A DNA stretch of 64,000 nt from Pogona vitticeps (taxonomy: Eukaryota > Chordata > Lepidosauria > Squamata > Agamidae), in contig NC_135787.1 in NCBI RefSeq assembly GCF_051106095.1, forward strand, positions 159,596,001 through 159,660,000. Reading direction: 5' to 3'. The stretch's first letter is position 1, and each line of letters opens with the position of its first letter. The position numbers and the translations under genes are program-made. This document shows, piece by piece, positions 52,601 through 57,289 of the stretch. The notes beneath the pieces are model-generated. The model saw nothing but the letters and a program-made list of their open reading frames with translations, ran no database searches and was not told the origin of the DNA.

Positions 52601-53761
52601 TTTTAAAAAATTGACAATTGCATTTTTAGATAACCACACACTAAATAAGAATGAAACAAAAAAGAATGAGGTGTTATCACAAAAGGAAGCATGTAAAATA
52701 CAAAACCAGATGTACATTGTTAAAGACAATTTATTTATATTTATTTATTTATTTTATTTCTATCCCGCCTATCTGATCATATTAGACCACTCTAGGCGGC
52801 TTACAGTAAAAACAACAATGTAATTTTAAGACTTTACAGCAAAAACGTAAATAAAAAAAAAATAAAGAACAGAATAAGAAAAAAGATCGTCAAGGGTTTT
52901 CTGTTGGGAAGGCCCGCCTATACATCAATGTTTTTAGTTGTTTCTTAAAAATGCCCAGCGGGGGAGCATTTATGTACAAGCATTTATCAGATTAAATCCT
53001 GGTGTAATCTGAACAAAGAGCATAGTAGTGTGGGATGTTGGGCTGTGATCAAAGTAGAAAATAATGCCTAATCTATATACCAGGTAAATTTCCTACAGTG
53101 TAACTAATTTCCAATACTACCTGCTTGCCTGAATTGTCCATACATTTAAAATATTTGATGGAATTAACTGATCTCTAGGAGAAATGTTAACTCCTAAAGC
53201 AGAATAATCCCTGTTGTAAAACTGGGAGATTTCAATGGAAGAGGATATCTCAGACTAAAGTGGCTAGAAATGTTCTTTAATAGTCAGTAGCAATGTTTAG
53301 CCCAGCCCCCTTTTTAAAAGTGACAAGTAAGTTCTTACACAGCCATGCACTAAGAGTGAAACATAAAAAGAATAGGGTGTATCACAGCAGTGTTAAATTC
53401 AGTGGTGTGTAACTTACTTCATGATAGTTCCCTTATCAGAGCTGAGTACAATGTATTTAAACAATACATTGTACTCAGGGACAAAGAAAATAAAATGTGA
53501 CAGCAGTAACACACTGCAATAAAGCAGATAAAGTACATATTACTTGACACAAATAATTACTGTTATGATATACTGTACACTACTATACAAGTACAATGTA
53601 AACTTATAAGGACTATATTCAGGTGTTTAAACTCTGGTAAGTAGTCATAGGTAACACATGTTTGAAGAAAGTATAAAACTGAGGAAAAAGCATACCGAAT
53701 TGTAATAATCATCTGTTAATACTTCCACTTGCTGCTTTTCTTTATTTGAATCTTCGGACAT
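17433..53761 (-). CDS. AGBL3: Cytosolic carboxypeptidase 3 (whole spliced coding span)
   Basis: AGBL3 (CCP3) is an M14-family zinc carboxypeptidase of the cytosol that removes acidic C-terminal or side-chain residues from tubulin and similar substrates. I chained 20 coding exons from ATG at 53761 to a stop at 17433. Each has GT-AG ends and compatible phase, and they sum to 3111 bases (1036 residues). The N-terminal CCP domain covers about residues 25-330. The peptidase domain follows, with zinc ligands H368 and E371 (VHPGE) and H464 (DLHGHS), substrate motif GRDLNRNY near 423-430, and catalytic E539 ([10 protein letters not shown]). All key residues are present, so the enzyme looks active. 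The C-terminal 480 residues are low in conservation, rich in Ser, Lys and Glu, and probably disordered. Many introns hold repeats. Exon 17 is the only weak link. TMEM140 follows on the same strand, supporting AGBL3 over AGBL2. Confidence 0.92.
18035..18180. mobile_element. hAT-type MITE
   Basis: A 146-base hairpin with inverted ends CAGTGGTCCCCAACCTTGGG. The arms include CATCTGGAGGCCCAAGG. Flanks GCCTACAG (18027-18034) and GCCTAGAG (18181-18188) are an 8-bp target duplication with one mismatch. Confidence 0.88.
18635..18938. repeat. Large fold-back (inverted repeat)
   Basis: Two arms of roughly 85 bases or more pair across a short centre near 18775-18795. The pairing includes TCTTCGGTTGTTCAACCA on the left and its near-complement GGTTGAACAACCGAAGA on the right. 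Weaker pairing extends outwards to the CCTCCCCGGCC/GGGAGGCAGGGG segments. It has no recognised terminal motif. Confidence 0.7.
19221..19473 (-). CDS. AGBL3: AGBL3 coding exon 19
   Basis: 253 bases, phase 1 to phase 2. It is open throughout: [20 protein letters not shown], then [18 protein letters not shown]. Acceptor CCTAG, donor AG|GTAAGT. Confidence 0.78.
20259..20451 (-). CDS. AGBL3: AGBL3 coding exon 18
   Basis: 193 bases, phase 0 to phase 1. It is open throughout: [20 protein letters not shown], then [18 protein letters not shown]. It joins in phase to exon 19. Acceptor CTCAG, donor G|GTGGGT. Confidence 0.72.
20689..20716. repeat. (TG)n microsatellite
   Basis: About 13 TG units. Confidence 0.9.
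20735..20872 (-). repeat. tRNA-derived SINE, old
   Basis: On the minus strand it begins GTGGTGTAATGAATAGACTG, then GATGAGGACTCAGTCATGG. It ends with a CTTGAAAGCCCTGTTAGGG segment. This is the same general family as 33340-33490 and 54675-54850. Confidence 0.45.
20920..20944. repeat. (TA)n microsatellite
   Basis: About 12 TA units. Confidence 0.9.
21029..21862. mobile_element. Tigger/pogo-like MITE carrying a nested insertion
   Basis: The outer element has ends CAGAGGTGCCTAGACTTACG and CGCAACTCAAGGCACCACTG, with TA on both sides (21027-21028, 21863-21864). Its interior repeats GAGTTACGACCA and GAGATACGACC motifs. It is split by the element at 21237-21663. Without that insert it is about 405 bases. 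Confidence 0.85.
21237..21663. mobile_element. Tigger/pogo-like MITE nested in another
   Basis: A 427-base element with ends CAGTGGTGCCTCGCTAGACG and CTGTCTAGCAAGGCACCACTG and a TA target on each side. It is complete at both ends and sits inside the older element 21029-21862, so it inserted later. Confidence 0.9.
22000..23946. other. AGBL3 intron 17, AT-rich
   Basis: This is mostly unremarkable. (TTTA)n runs at about 22436-22475 and 23095-23120 look like LINE tail remnants without a body. Confidence 0.4.
23947..24032 (-). CDS. AGBL3: AGBL3 coding exon 17 (tentative)
   Basis: A strong donor, GAA|GTAAGT, fixes the left edge. I placed the acceptor at GTGCAG after a long pyrimidine tract because phase 1 to phase 0 is required by exons 16 and 18. 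That gives [15 protein letters not shown], then a basic tail [12 protein letters not shown]. Other acceptors (AG at 24042-24043 or near 24070) and a second open frame exist here, so exact limits and frame are unsure. Confidence 0.4.
24935..25040. repeat. Tigger-like end fragment
   Basis: GCACGGATTTACGAGGG and GTTAAGTGAGGAGTGCCTG followed by TA look like one end of a pogo-type element. No matching left end was found. Confidence 0.35.
25041..25305. repeat. Low-complexity CA/TG block with LINE tail
   Basis: (TG)n, (CA)n and TATA-rich runs surround a (TTTA)n and TTTTATCCCACCCATCTAGAC segment at 25140-25215. The latter matches the L2/CR1-like tail on the minus strand. Confidence 0.6.
25580..25651 (-). 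CDS. AGBL3: AGBL3 coding exon 16
   Basis: 72 bases, phase 1 to phase 1: [20 protein letters not shown]. It resembles the DYMVDYFRRQLPNQGL segment I recall from human AGBL3. Acceptor TCTCCAG, donor A|GTAAGT. Confidence 0.85.
   Translation of the reverse strand: MLCQMNQQNIQSSILVIIFLNKV
26229..26320. repeat. hAT-type MITE, half copy
   Basis: CAGTGGTTCCCAATCTTGG, then GTTCTTGGACTACAACTCC and GCCAGCACAGCTAGTGGTGAA form the left arm and loop of the 3685-3822 family. The right arm is lost. Confidence 0.65.
26820..27340 (-). other. Unidentified insert, possible retrocopy or LTR fragment
   Basis: On the minus strand a 60-codon open segment ([16 protein letters not shown], then [15 protein letters not shown]) is followed about 300 bases later by CCCATTAATAAAGATAATTT, a strong polyA-type signal. 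Nothing like it occurs in known AGBL3, and no splice sites fit. I do not recognise the protein. Confidence 0.25.
27637..27733. repeat. Perfect 24-bp inverted repeat around a pyrimidine tract
   Basis: Left arm 27637-27660 and right arm 27710-27733 are exact complements. They flank a 49-base C/T-rich spacer. A related G-rich stretch in the opposite sense occurs at 28390-28445. Confidence 0.9.
27840..28500. repeat. GC-rich block with G-rich run
   Basis: This is unusually GC-rich for this intron. The part at 28350-28460 is almost purely G/T/A on the plus strand (GGGGTGGGGGTCAAGG) and has several G-runs that could form a quadruplex. The open frame at 27871-28215 has no recognisable protein similarity. 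Confidence 0.4.
29404..29497 (-). CDS. AGBL3: AGBL3 coding exon 15
   Basis: 94 bases, phase 0 to phase 1: [16 protein letters not shown], then [13 protein letters not shown]. Acceptor TCTTACAG, donor G|GTAATG. Confidence 0.82.
29500..32090. other. AGBL3 intron 14
   Basis: About 2.6 kb of AT-rich sequence. A decayed hAT-like hairpin can be seen at about 30285-30370 (ACAACTCCTAGAATCAG against GGGAGTTATAGTCCT). I see nothing else. Confidence 0.4.
32095..32208 (-). CDS. AGBL3: AGBL3 coding exon 14
   Basis: 114 bases in phase 0: [20 protein letters not shown], then [15 protein letters not shown]. The helical, charged character suggests a short coiled segment. Acceptor TCTGCAG, donor AAG|GTTTGG is weaker than the others. 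Confidence 0.82.
32490..33002 (+). mobile_element. L2/CR1-like LINE 3' end, decayed
   Basis: The plus strand shows GTGGTAGGGCCTTCTTCACG, then GGGGAATCAGCTCCAAATGG, GGCAACTCAAACGGCTGC and TTTTCAGGGAGGCC. This is the DNA of an old LINE C-terminus (like RLWN-LP... FK--L---LF). The 3' region ends in TTATTGTAAACCACCCA and a microsatellite tail. Confidence 0.55.
33003..33121. repeat. (GTGA)n to (GTAA)n microsatellite
   Basis: About 119 bases of tetranucleotide repeats switching from GTGA to GTAA units. It directly follows the LINE tail, so it probably grew from the LINE's own 3' repeat. Confidence 0.9.
33340..33490 (-). repeat. SINE remnant
   Basis: TATCAAGTTGATTCCAACTT, then GGCAACCCTTGTAGGGTTTC and GGATTTGGTCCTAGGTCTC. 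This is the minus-strand form of the tRNA SINE at 20735-20872. Confidence 0.45.
34285..34425 (-). mobile_element. BovB LINE 3' fragment with internal deletion
   Basis: Plus-strand TTTAGTTGTTAAGTCGTGTC and GACCCCATGGACCAGAGCAC are the complement of the BovB 3' end. They are followed directly by TCTTCTCATGAGATGGCCAA, which lies about 140 bases further inside in other copies. The middle has been deleted. Confidence 0.8.
34762..34830 (-). CDS. AGBL3: AGBL3 coding exon 13
   Basis: 69 bases in phase 0: [19 protein letters not shown]. Acceptor TATTCAG, donor AAT|GTAAGG. It is supported by phase and splice signals only, as the C-terminal half is poorly conserved. Confidence 0.8.
35349..35447 (-). 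CDS. AGBL3: AGBL3 coding exon 12
   Basis: 99 bases in phase 0: a basic segment [15 protein letters not shown], then [17 protein letters not shown]. Acceptor TATTAG, donor GTG|GTAGGT. Confidence 0.85.
35450..36868. other. AGBL3 intron 11
   Basis: I saw no exon or clear mobile element. GC content rises at 35940-36200, but no motif could be identified there. Confidence 0.4.
36871..36919 (-). CDS. AGBL3: AGBL3 coding exon 11
   Basis: A 49-base microexon coding [17 protein letters not shown], a serine/acidic linker like the GSDSSES tract of human. Acceptor TTGCAG, donor CAG|GTATGT, phase 0. Confidence 0.87.
37100..37188 (-). CDS. AGBL3: AGBL3 coding exon 10
   Basis: 89 bases: [15 protein letters not shown], then [12 protein letters not shown]. 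It resembles YYRCLKELDEMERHI of human. Acceptor CTCTAG, donor AG|GTAAAT, phase 2. Confidence 0.9.
37306..37406 (-). CDS. AGBL3: AGBL3 coding exon 9
   Basis: Residues 548-581: [20 protein letters not shown], then LDFC. This closes the peptidase domain and matches human [21 protein letters not shown]. Acceptor TTCCAG, donor AAG|GTAATA, phase 0. Confidence 0.94.
38311..38570. mobile_element. MITE with GTTTCCCCGAAAATAA ends, second copy
   Basis: CCCTGTTTCCCCGAAAATAA opens the element. The same modules as 15803-16077 follow in order, including CAGCAATCTACGTTTATTC and TCTGGTTGCTGCACAATGG. The right end is worn after TTATTTTCAGGTTAGG. Confidence 0.75.
38828..38954 (-). CDS. AGBL3: AGBL3 coding exon 8
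   Basis: Residues 506-547. It codes [20 protein letters not shown], then EVTFCGSTL. The glutamate after SYTL (E539) is the expected general base. Acceptor TTAAG, donor G|GTAAGG, phase 1. Confidence 0.95.
39195..39425 (+). repeat. tRNA-derived SINE, old
   Basis: GGTAGTGGTTGGCTGG, then CTTGGGCAATCTGTGCAG and GGGAATGGTAAAAAAAACC. It ends GGGTCACCGTAAGTCAGAAC. The layout is that of the SINE at 44370-44770. Confidence 0.45.
39496..39665 (-). mobile_element. Penelope-like (Poseidon-like) repeat with hammerhead-like core
   Basis: On the minus strand it reads AGAGTGCTGTCCTCTGAAGA, then GCCGGCCACAGAGACTGGTG and AAACGTTAGGAAGAAC, then AACACGGCCAAAGAGC. This order recurs widely in reptiles next to Penelope-like elements. 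The CTGAAGA ... GAAAC pair at 39583-39614 resembles a hammerhead ribozyme core. The family name is my inference. Confidence 0.5.
40600..41024. mobile_element. Tigger/pogo-like MITE
   Basis: 425 bases with ends CAGTGGTGCCTCGCAGGAC and TTGTCTTGCGAGGCACCACTG and TA on both sides. The interior repeats GTCTTGCGAA motifs. An AT-rich middle part differs from the other copies. Confidence 0.88.
41339..41504 (-). CDS. AGBL3: AGBL3 coding exon 7
   Basis: Residues 450-505. It codes [20 protein letters not shown], which includes the third zinc ligand H464, then [12 protein letters not shown]. Acceptor TTGCAG, donor AAA|GTAAGC, phase 0. Confidence 0.95.
41948..42948. mobile_element. Tigger/pogo-like element with long GC-rich interior
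   Basis: About 1.0 kb. The right end TAAATCAAGGCACCACTG is intact and followed by TA; the left end CGTGTCTTGACTTAAGAA is worn. The ends match the outer element at 21029-21862. The interior has several copies of a GCCTGGCTGGGAAGC module (42364-42610). This makes long but meaningless open frames on both strands. Confidence 0.7.
43464..44246 (-). CDS. AGBL3: AGBL3 coding exon 6 (catalytic core)
   Basis: 783 bases, residues 189-450. It spans the end of the N-terminal domain ([29 protein letters not shown]) and most of the peptidase core. The zinc-binding VHPGE is at 367-371, followed by [20 protein letters not shown] and LNRNY. The acceptor is again CAGTAG; 44243 is the alternative start and would drop one serine. 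Donor AG|GTAAAA, phase 2. Confidence 0.95.
44370..44770 (+). repeat. tRNA-derived SINE interrupted by a Penelope-like fragment
   Basis: The left part has GGCCCTGGGCAAGCTGCAGA and GGGAATGGTAAACCACTTC. The right part has TTTCTGCCTAGGAAACCCTG and GTTGCCATAAGGCAGAATTG. Together they make one SINE split at 44451-44697. Confidence 0.6.
44451..44697 (+). mobile_element. Penelope-like (Neptune-like) fragment with inverted arms
   Basis: 247 bases with two arms of about 70 bases in opposite orientation (AGTCATGGCAACTGGGCTTC at left, AGTCCAGTTGCCATGACTC at right). It is flanked by an 11-of-12 target duplication, CACTTCTGAGTA at 44439-44450 and CACTTCGGAGTA at 44698-44709. A hammerhead-like core, CTGAAGA ... 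GAAAC, lies at 44615-44645. The arm sequence resembles repeats tied to Neptune-type Penelope elements in fish. Confidence 0.55.
44855..45002 (-). CDS. AGBL3: AGBL3 coding exon 5
   Basis: Residues 140-188. It codes FMCSRIGG, then [19 protein letters not shown], a CCP-family signature. The acceptor is CAGTAG, so 45005 is an alternative start that adds one valine. I chose 45002 because the A-x-K reading matches human. Donor AT|GTAAGT, phase 2. Confidence 0.93.
45440..46110 (+). mobile_element. L1 LINE 3' end, decayed
   Basis: The frame at 45766-46002 reads [20 protein letters not shown], then [20 protein letters not shown]. This is the C-terminal tail of L1 ORF2 (ARLL-A-WK ... AKLT). The upstream part (45590-45680) codes the ...HVWWTCEK segment in another frame. 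Several frameshifts and stops mark it as old. Confidence 0.65.
46620..46649. repeat. (GA)n microsatellite
   Basis: About 14 GA units with one interruption. Confidence 0.9.
46811..46918 (-). CDS. AGBL3: AGBL3 coding exon 4
   Basis: 108 bases, phase 1 to phase 1. It codes [20 protein letters not shown], then VVYLADE, matching the WTPSCPEPVYIPTGLE segment recalled from human AGBL3. Confidence 0.92.
46925..50000. other. AGBL3 intron 3, left part
   Basis: About 3 kb of mostly AT-rich sequence with no recognisable exon of AGBL3. A GC-richer patch at 47490-47780 shows no clear motif. Confidence 0.4.
50008..50200 (+). other. Candidate antisense exon inside AGBL3
   Basis: The plus strand has a strong acceptor (TGTTCTTTCCATTTCAG, ending 50007) and a consensus donor (CAG|GTGAGT at 50200/50201), 193 bases apart. 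The segment is GC-richer than its surroundings. Frame 2 is open for 51 codons ([20 protein letters not shown], then [18 protein letters not shown]) to TGA at 50162-50164. The minus strand is also open ([20 protein letters not shown]...). I do not recognise either protein. It could be an exon of an antisense gene, an exonised fragment or an old retrocopy. Confidence 0.35.
50454..50636 (-). CDS. AGBL3: AGBL3 coding exon 3
   Basis: Residues 43-103. It codes [20 protein letters not shown] and [11 protein letters not shown], the conserved start of the CCP N-terminal domain. Acceptor TTACAG, donor G|GTAAAT, phase 1. Confidence 0.93.
51393..51453 (-). CDS. AGBL3: AGBL3 coding exon 2
   Basis: 61 bases between TTTTAG and a GTCTGA donor, ending in phase 1. 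It codes an acidic linker, [11 protein letters not shown], like the acidic N-terminus of the mammalian protein. Confidence 0.8.
51560..51830 (-). repeat. Divergent RTE-type LINE 3' end
   Basis: The minus-strand frame 51578-51784 reads [20 protein letters not shown], then [19 protein letters not shown] and [14 protein letters not shown]. It is clearly related to the BovB C-terminus but distinct, so it is an older RTE lineage. Confidence 0.65.
51844..52257. mobile_element. Tigger/pogo-like MITE
   Basis: 414 bases with ends CAGTGGTGCCTCGCTTAGCG and CGCTAAGCGAGGCACCACTG and TA on both sides (51842-51843, 52258-52259). It contains repeated GCTAAGCGAT motifs and the ACGCATTAAAAC/GTTTAATGCATTCC pairing. 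Both ends are intact. Confidence 0.92.
52726..52965 (-). mobile_element. L2/CR1-like LINE 3' end
   Basis: (TTTA)n, then CTATCCCGCCTATCTGATC, ACCACTCTAGGCGGCTTAC and AAGGCCCGCCTATACATC. Read on the minus strand this is the LINE 3' end, cut off just inside the ORF (compare 6180-6250). Confidence 0.7.
53442..53478. repeat. 16-bp perfect palindrome arms
   Basis: CTGAGTACAATGTATT and its exact complement are separated by five bases. It lies about 220 bases from AGBL3 coding exon 1, inside intron 1. Confidence 0.9.
53696..53761 (-). CDS. AGBL3: AGBL3 coding exon 1
   Basis: Residues 1-22 (MSEDSNKEK...), beginning like mammalian AGBL3 (MSEDSEKE as I recall it). Donor TCG|GTATGC, phase 0. Untranslated sequence continues upstream of 53761. 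Confidence 0.9.
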
Positions 53762-54195
53762 AATCTCCTAAAACAAGGCCTTTTATTTCTTCTTCACAGA
53801 CTGTGAAATATACAAAAATTAATCCTTTGAGGTGTACACCCATGCTTTTCAGCCTACAATTCTTTCTATTAACACCTAATTCAAATGTGCATTAGCTCTG
53901 TTATTATCATTTGCCAACATATAATTAAGCAAAGCTTAAATTTCTTTCCAATCTCCATTTATTTTGTGATTACCATTTTATTATAAATACTTAAATTATA
54001 ATTTCTCTTCCACTTCATAATGACACATTAAATGCCTATTTTAAAAAGGCCTCAGAAGTGCAGGAGAGAACAAAAGACACAGTCAGGAGATAGGACTGAC
54101 TGCTTTCCTCAGCCTTTAAACAAGATTGTGTACAATATAATTTTCTTGCAAATATGATATTGACAGAATAGTCGTGACAAGCTCTTGATCAATAC

Positions 54196-54218
54196 ATAGA
54201 GAGAGAGAGAGAGAGAGC
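54196..54218. repeat. (GA)n microsatellite
   Basis: About 11 GA units. Confidence 0.85.
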
Positions 54219-54267
54219 CAATTTATTTCCATTGTGAGTTATTCTGACAGAAATCATTGTGTTCTAT

Positions 54268-54392
54268 ACCAGTGCTTATTCACCTTGGGTAACCCAAATG
54301 TTCTTGGACTACAATTCCCAGAAACCCCAGCCAGAACAGCTAGTGGTGAAGGCTTCTGGGAGTTGCAGTCCAATAATACCTGGTTACCCAAG
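54268..54392. mobile_element. hAT-type MITE, worn
   Basis: CAGTGCTTATTCACCTTGGG at the left and GGTTACCCAAG at the right. Inner arms GGACTACAATTCCCAG and CTGGGAGTTGCAGTCC follow the 3685-3822 pattern. The right terminus is degraded. Confidence 0.7.
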
Positions 54393-54674
54393 ACTGCAGC
54401 AGGACAACACAGCTAAAGATCTATTTTCCTCAGCAAGACAAACAAATTCAATAAATGCAACATTTTGAAATATTTGTGAATTTATCTTCCCAACTACCAC
54501 CATCATGGTAGGAAAGAGCAGAGAAGCCAACAGGCCTGGGGACACGCCCCCCCCCCCAAATTTGGGCAACAAGGTATGTGATCTATACAAAGCACATTTA
54601 AGAATACCACAGTGACTGCAATAACAACAGAAGGAGATGTGGAGCAGTTGTGGTTTACTGATTTACTGAAATAT

Positions 54675-54850
54675 AAATAAGGGTGGTGTAATGGATAGGG
54701 TGAGTGGCTAAAATTCAGGAGACCTTGGGTGTCAATCCCAGTTTGGTCATGGAAACTCTGGGTGAAATGGCACTCATAAAACCACTCTTTAAATACCTCA
54801 CATACTTTGAATGCCCTTTTGTCAGTACAAGTCAGTCCTGACTTGACCGC
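54675..54850 (+). repeat. tRNA-derived SINE
   Basis: GGGTGGTGTAATGGATAGGG is an A-box head, and TTGGGTGTCAATCCCAG is the B-box region. The body ends at AAGTCAGTCCTGACTTGACC. Confidence 0.55.
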
Positions 54851-54879
54851 ATGTAGAGTGAATATTTCAAAGCAAGAGA

Positions 54880-54960
54880 TAGATTTATTTAAATTATTTA
54901 TATGCTGCCCTTCTACCCATACGGGACCTGAGGTGGTTTACAACAGATGAAACAACAGAT
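54880..54960 (-). repeat. L2/CR1-like LINE 3' tail
   Basis: TTTATATGCTGCCCTTCTACC, then GGGACCTGAGGTGGTTTAC. It is a worn minus-strand tail. Confidence 0.45.
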
Positions 54961-54984
54961 TTTAAAAAAAACATTTATAAATAT

Positions 54985-56158
54985 ATTTGCTGTTGTTGTT
55001 TAGTCGTGTCCGATTCTTCATGACCCCATGGACCAGAGCATGCCAGGCCCTCCTGTCTTCCACTGCCTCCCAGAGTTGGGTCAAATTCATGTTGGTAGCT
55101 TTGATGAAACTGTCCAACCATCTCATCTTCTGTTGTCCCCTTCTCCTCTTGCCCTCACACTTTCCCAACATCAGGGTCTTTTCCAGGGAGACTTCTCTTC
55201 TCATGAGATGGCCAAAGTATTGGAGCCTCAGCTTCAGGATCTGTCCTTCCAGTGAGCACTCAGGGTTGATTTCCTTTAGAATTGATAGGGTTGTTCTCCT
55301 TGTAGTCCAGGGGATTCTCAAGAACCTCCTCCAGCACAATTCAAAAGCATCACTTCTTCAGCAGTCAGCTTTCTTTATGGTCCAGCTCTCGCTTCCATAC
55401 ATCACTACAAGAAATACCATAGCTTTGACTATGCAGACCTTTGTCGGCAAGGTGATGTCTCTGCTTTTTAAGATGCTGTCTAGGTTTGTCATGGCTTTCC
55501 TCCCAAGAAGCAGGTGTCTTTTAATTTCGTGGCTGCTGTCACCCTCTGCAGTGATCACGGAGCCCAAGAAAGTAAAATCTGTCACTGCCTCCATATCTTC
55601 CCCTTTTATTTGCCAGGAGGTGATAGGAACATTGGCCATGGTCTTAGTTTTTTGGATGTTGAGCGTCAGACCATTTTTTCCGCTCTCCTCTGTCACCCTC
55701 ATTAAGAGGTTCTTTAATTCCTCCTCATTTTCTGCCATCAGAGTGGTATCATCTGCATATTGGAGGTTGTTGATATTTCTTCTGGGGATCTTAATTCTGG
55801 CTTGGGGTTCCTCCAGTCCGACCTTTCGCATGATGTATTCTACATATGTTAAATAAGCCGGGGGACAGTATACAGCCTTGTCGTAGTCCTTTCCCAATTT
55901 TGAACCAATAAGTTGTTCTGCATCCATTTCCAACTGTTGCTTCCTGTCCCACATATAGGTTTCTCAGGACATAGATAAGGTGATCAGGCACTCCCATTTC
56001 TTTAAGGACTTGCCATAGTTTGCTGTGGTCCACACAGTCAAAGGCTTTTGCATAGTCAATGAAGCAGAAGTAGATGTTTTTCTGGAACTCTCCGGCTTTC
56101 TCCATAATCCAGTGCATGTTAGCAATTTGGTCTTGAGTTCCTCTGCCCCTTCAAAATC
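54985..56158 (-). mobile_element. BovB LINE, 3' part with RT domain
   Basis: About 1.17 kb, reading from MHWIMEKAGEFQKNIYFCFI and DYAKAFDCVDHSKLWQVLKE (RT block with the FxDYxKAFD motif), through YADDTTLMAE, to HGVMKNRTRLNN. It reaches further into RT than the copy at 4838. Three frame breaks are apparent, near 55345, 55830 and 55930-55960. The 5' half with the endonuclease is missing. Confidence 0.92.
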
Positions 56159-56160
56159 CA

Positions 56161-56267
56161 GCTTGTTCTTGGACTTCAGTTCCCAGAAGCCTTCACCACT
56201 TGCTGTGCTGGCCAGGATTTCTGTTGTAGTCCAAGAACCTCTAGGAGCCCAAGTTTGAGAACCACTG
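56161..56267. repeat. hAT-type MITE, left end lost
   Basis: TTGTTCTTGGACTTCAG at the left and AAGTTTGAGAACCACTG at the right. It abuts the broken end of the BovB copy. Confidence 0.7.
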
Positions 56268-56275
56268 TCCTAGTA

Positions 56276-56706
56276 GAGTGGCTCTCAAGCTTGGATGCTT
56301 CAGATACCTTTGGGCTCCAACTCCCAGAATCAGGTCACTGGTCTTACTAGCTAGGTCTTCTGGCACTTGAAGTCCAAAACATCTTGTAAAGTAGTGGGTT
56401 CAGATGTGGAGATGACTTCAGCATAGCTCTTTATTTGCAGGAGACATTACAAACACTCACAGAAAGCTGTTCTATACACTCAAACCTTCCCCAAAGCACA
56501 CACCCGACATTCAATCAGTCAGTAACCACATTCAACAGCTAAAAACTCCCTTGGCCCATTGCTAGTCTGTATGAGTAACCTAATTGACTGGCTCAGCAAG
56601 CATAGTTAATCTCAGTAGAGCTGGAAGCAGTCTATCTAACAAAGGATCTTCACCTGTAGCTCCCAATACATTACACATTTTGTAGCTGGTAGGTTGAGAA
56701 CCACTG
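56276..56706. mobile_element. hAT-like MITE split by a solo LTR
   Basis: The left part begins AGTGGCTCTCAAGCTTGG and includes CTCCAACTCCCAGAATC and ACTTGAAGTCCAAAACATC. The right part is GGTAGGTTGAGAACCACTG. The two parts are separated by the LTR at 56385-56675. Confidence 0.6.
56385..56675 (-). mobile_element. Solo LTR fossil
   Basis: About 291 bases bounded by TG and CA. On the minus strand an AATAAAGAGC polyA-type signal lies about 50 bases before the end. Five-base flanks CATCT (56380-56384) and CATTT (56676-56680) look like a target duplication with one change. No internal region is present, as expected after recombination between two LTRs. It resembles an endogenous retrovirus LTR; the family is not assigned. 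It is younger than the MITE it interrupts. Confidence 0.5.
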
Positions 56707-56873
56707 CTGTAGTCTGGAGTTGGAGAACATGTGCCATTGGGACTGGAACCACTATCTCTCACCATCAGCAAGGCTGGTGGGAGCTGGTGTTGAAAAACAT
56801 CTGGAACACTATTTTCTTGATTGTTTGAATCATAGGATCATGGAACCCTATGAGGCCATTTACTGCTCTAAAA

Positions 56874-57009
56874 CAGTGGTTCTCAAACTTCGGTTCCTAG
56901 ATGTTCTTGGACTACAATTCCCAGAAATCCTGGCCAGCACAGCAAATGGTAAAGGCTTCTGGGAACTGCAGTCCATGAACATCTGGGGGCTCCAGTTTGA
57001 GAACCACTG
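56874..57009. mobile_element. hAT-type MITE with perfect target duplication
   Basis: 136 bases, ends CAGTGGTTCTCAAACTTCGG and CCAGTTTGAGAACCACTG. Exact 8-bp duplication CTCTAAAA at 56866-56873 and 57010-57017. Confidence 0.92.
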
Positions 57010-57289
57010 CTCTAAAATTTAGGAAGGTTTTCCTGATATTCTGGTGGAGAAACCTTCCCTCACTGAGTTTCCATGATCTATTCAAACACACTCTGGGCTG
57101 TGGATGTACTTTAAATTTAAAATGTTCCCTCTGGCCATGTTGTGTGCACTCAAATGCCTGTTGCCTTTTGCCACATCCAACAAAAGGCAGACACCCTCCA
57201 CGCCTTGCAACATCCTCCCCTCCCTCTTTATTTAATATTCTGTTCGACAAAGATTTTTGCAGAACTAGAAAGCTTGGACATTTTTTTCA

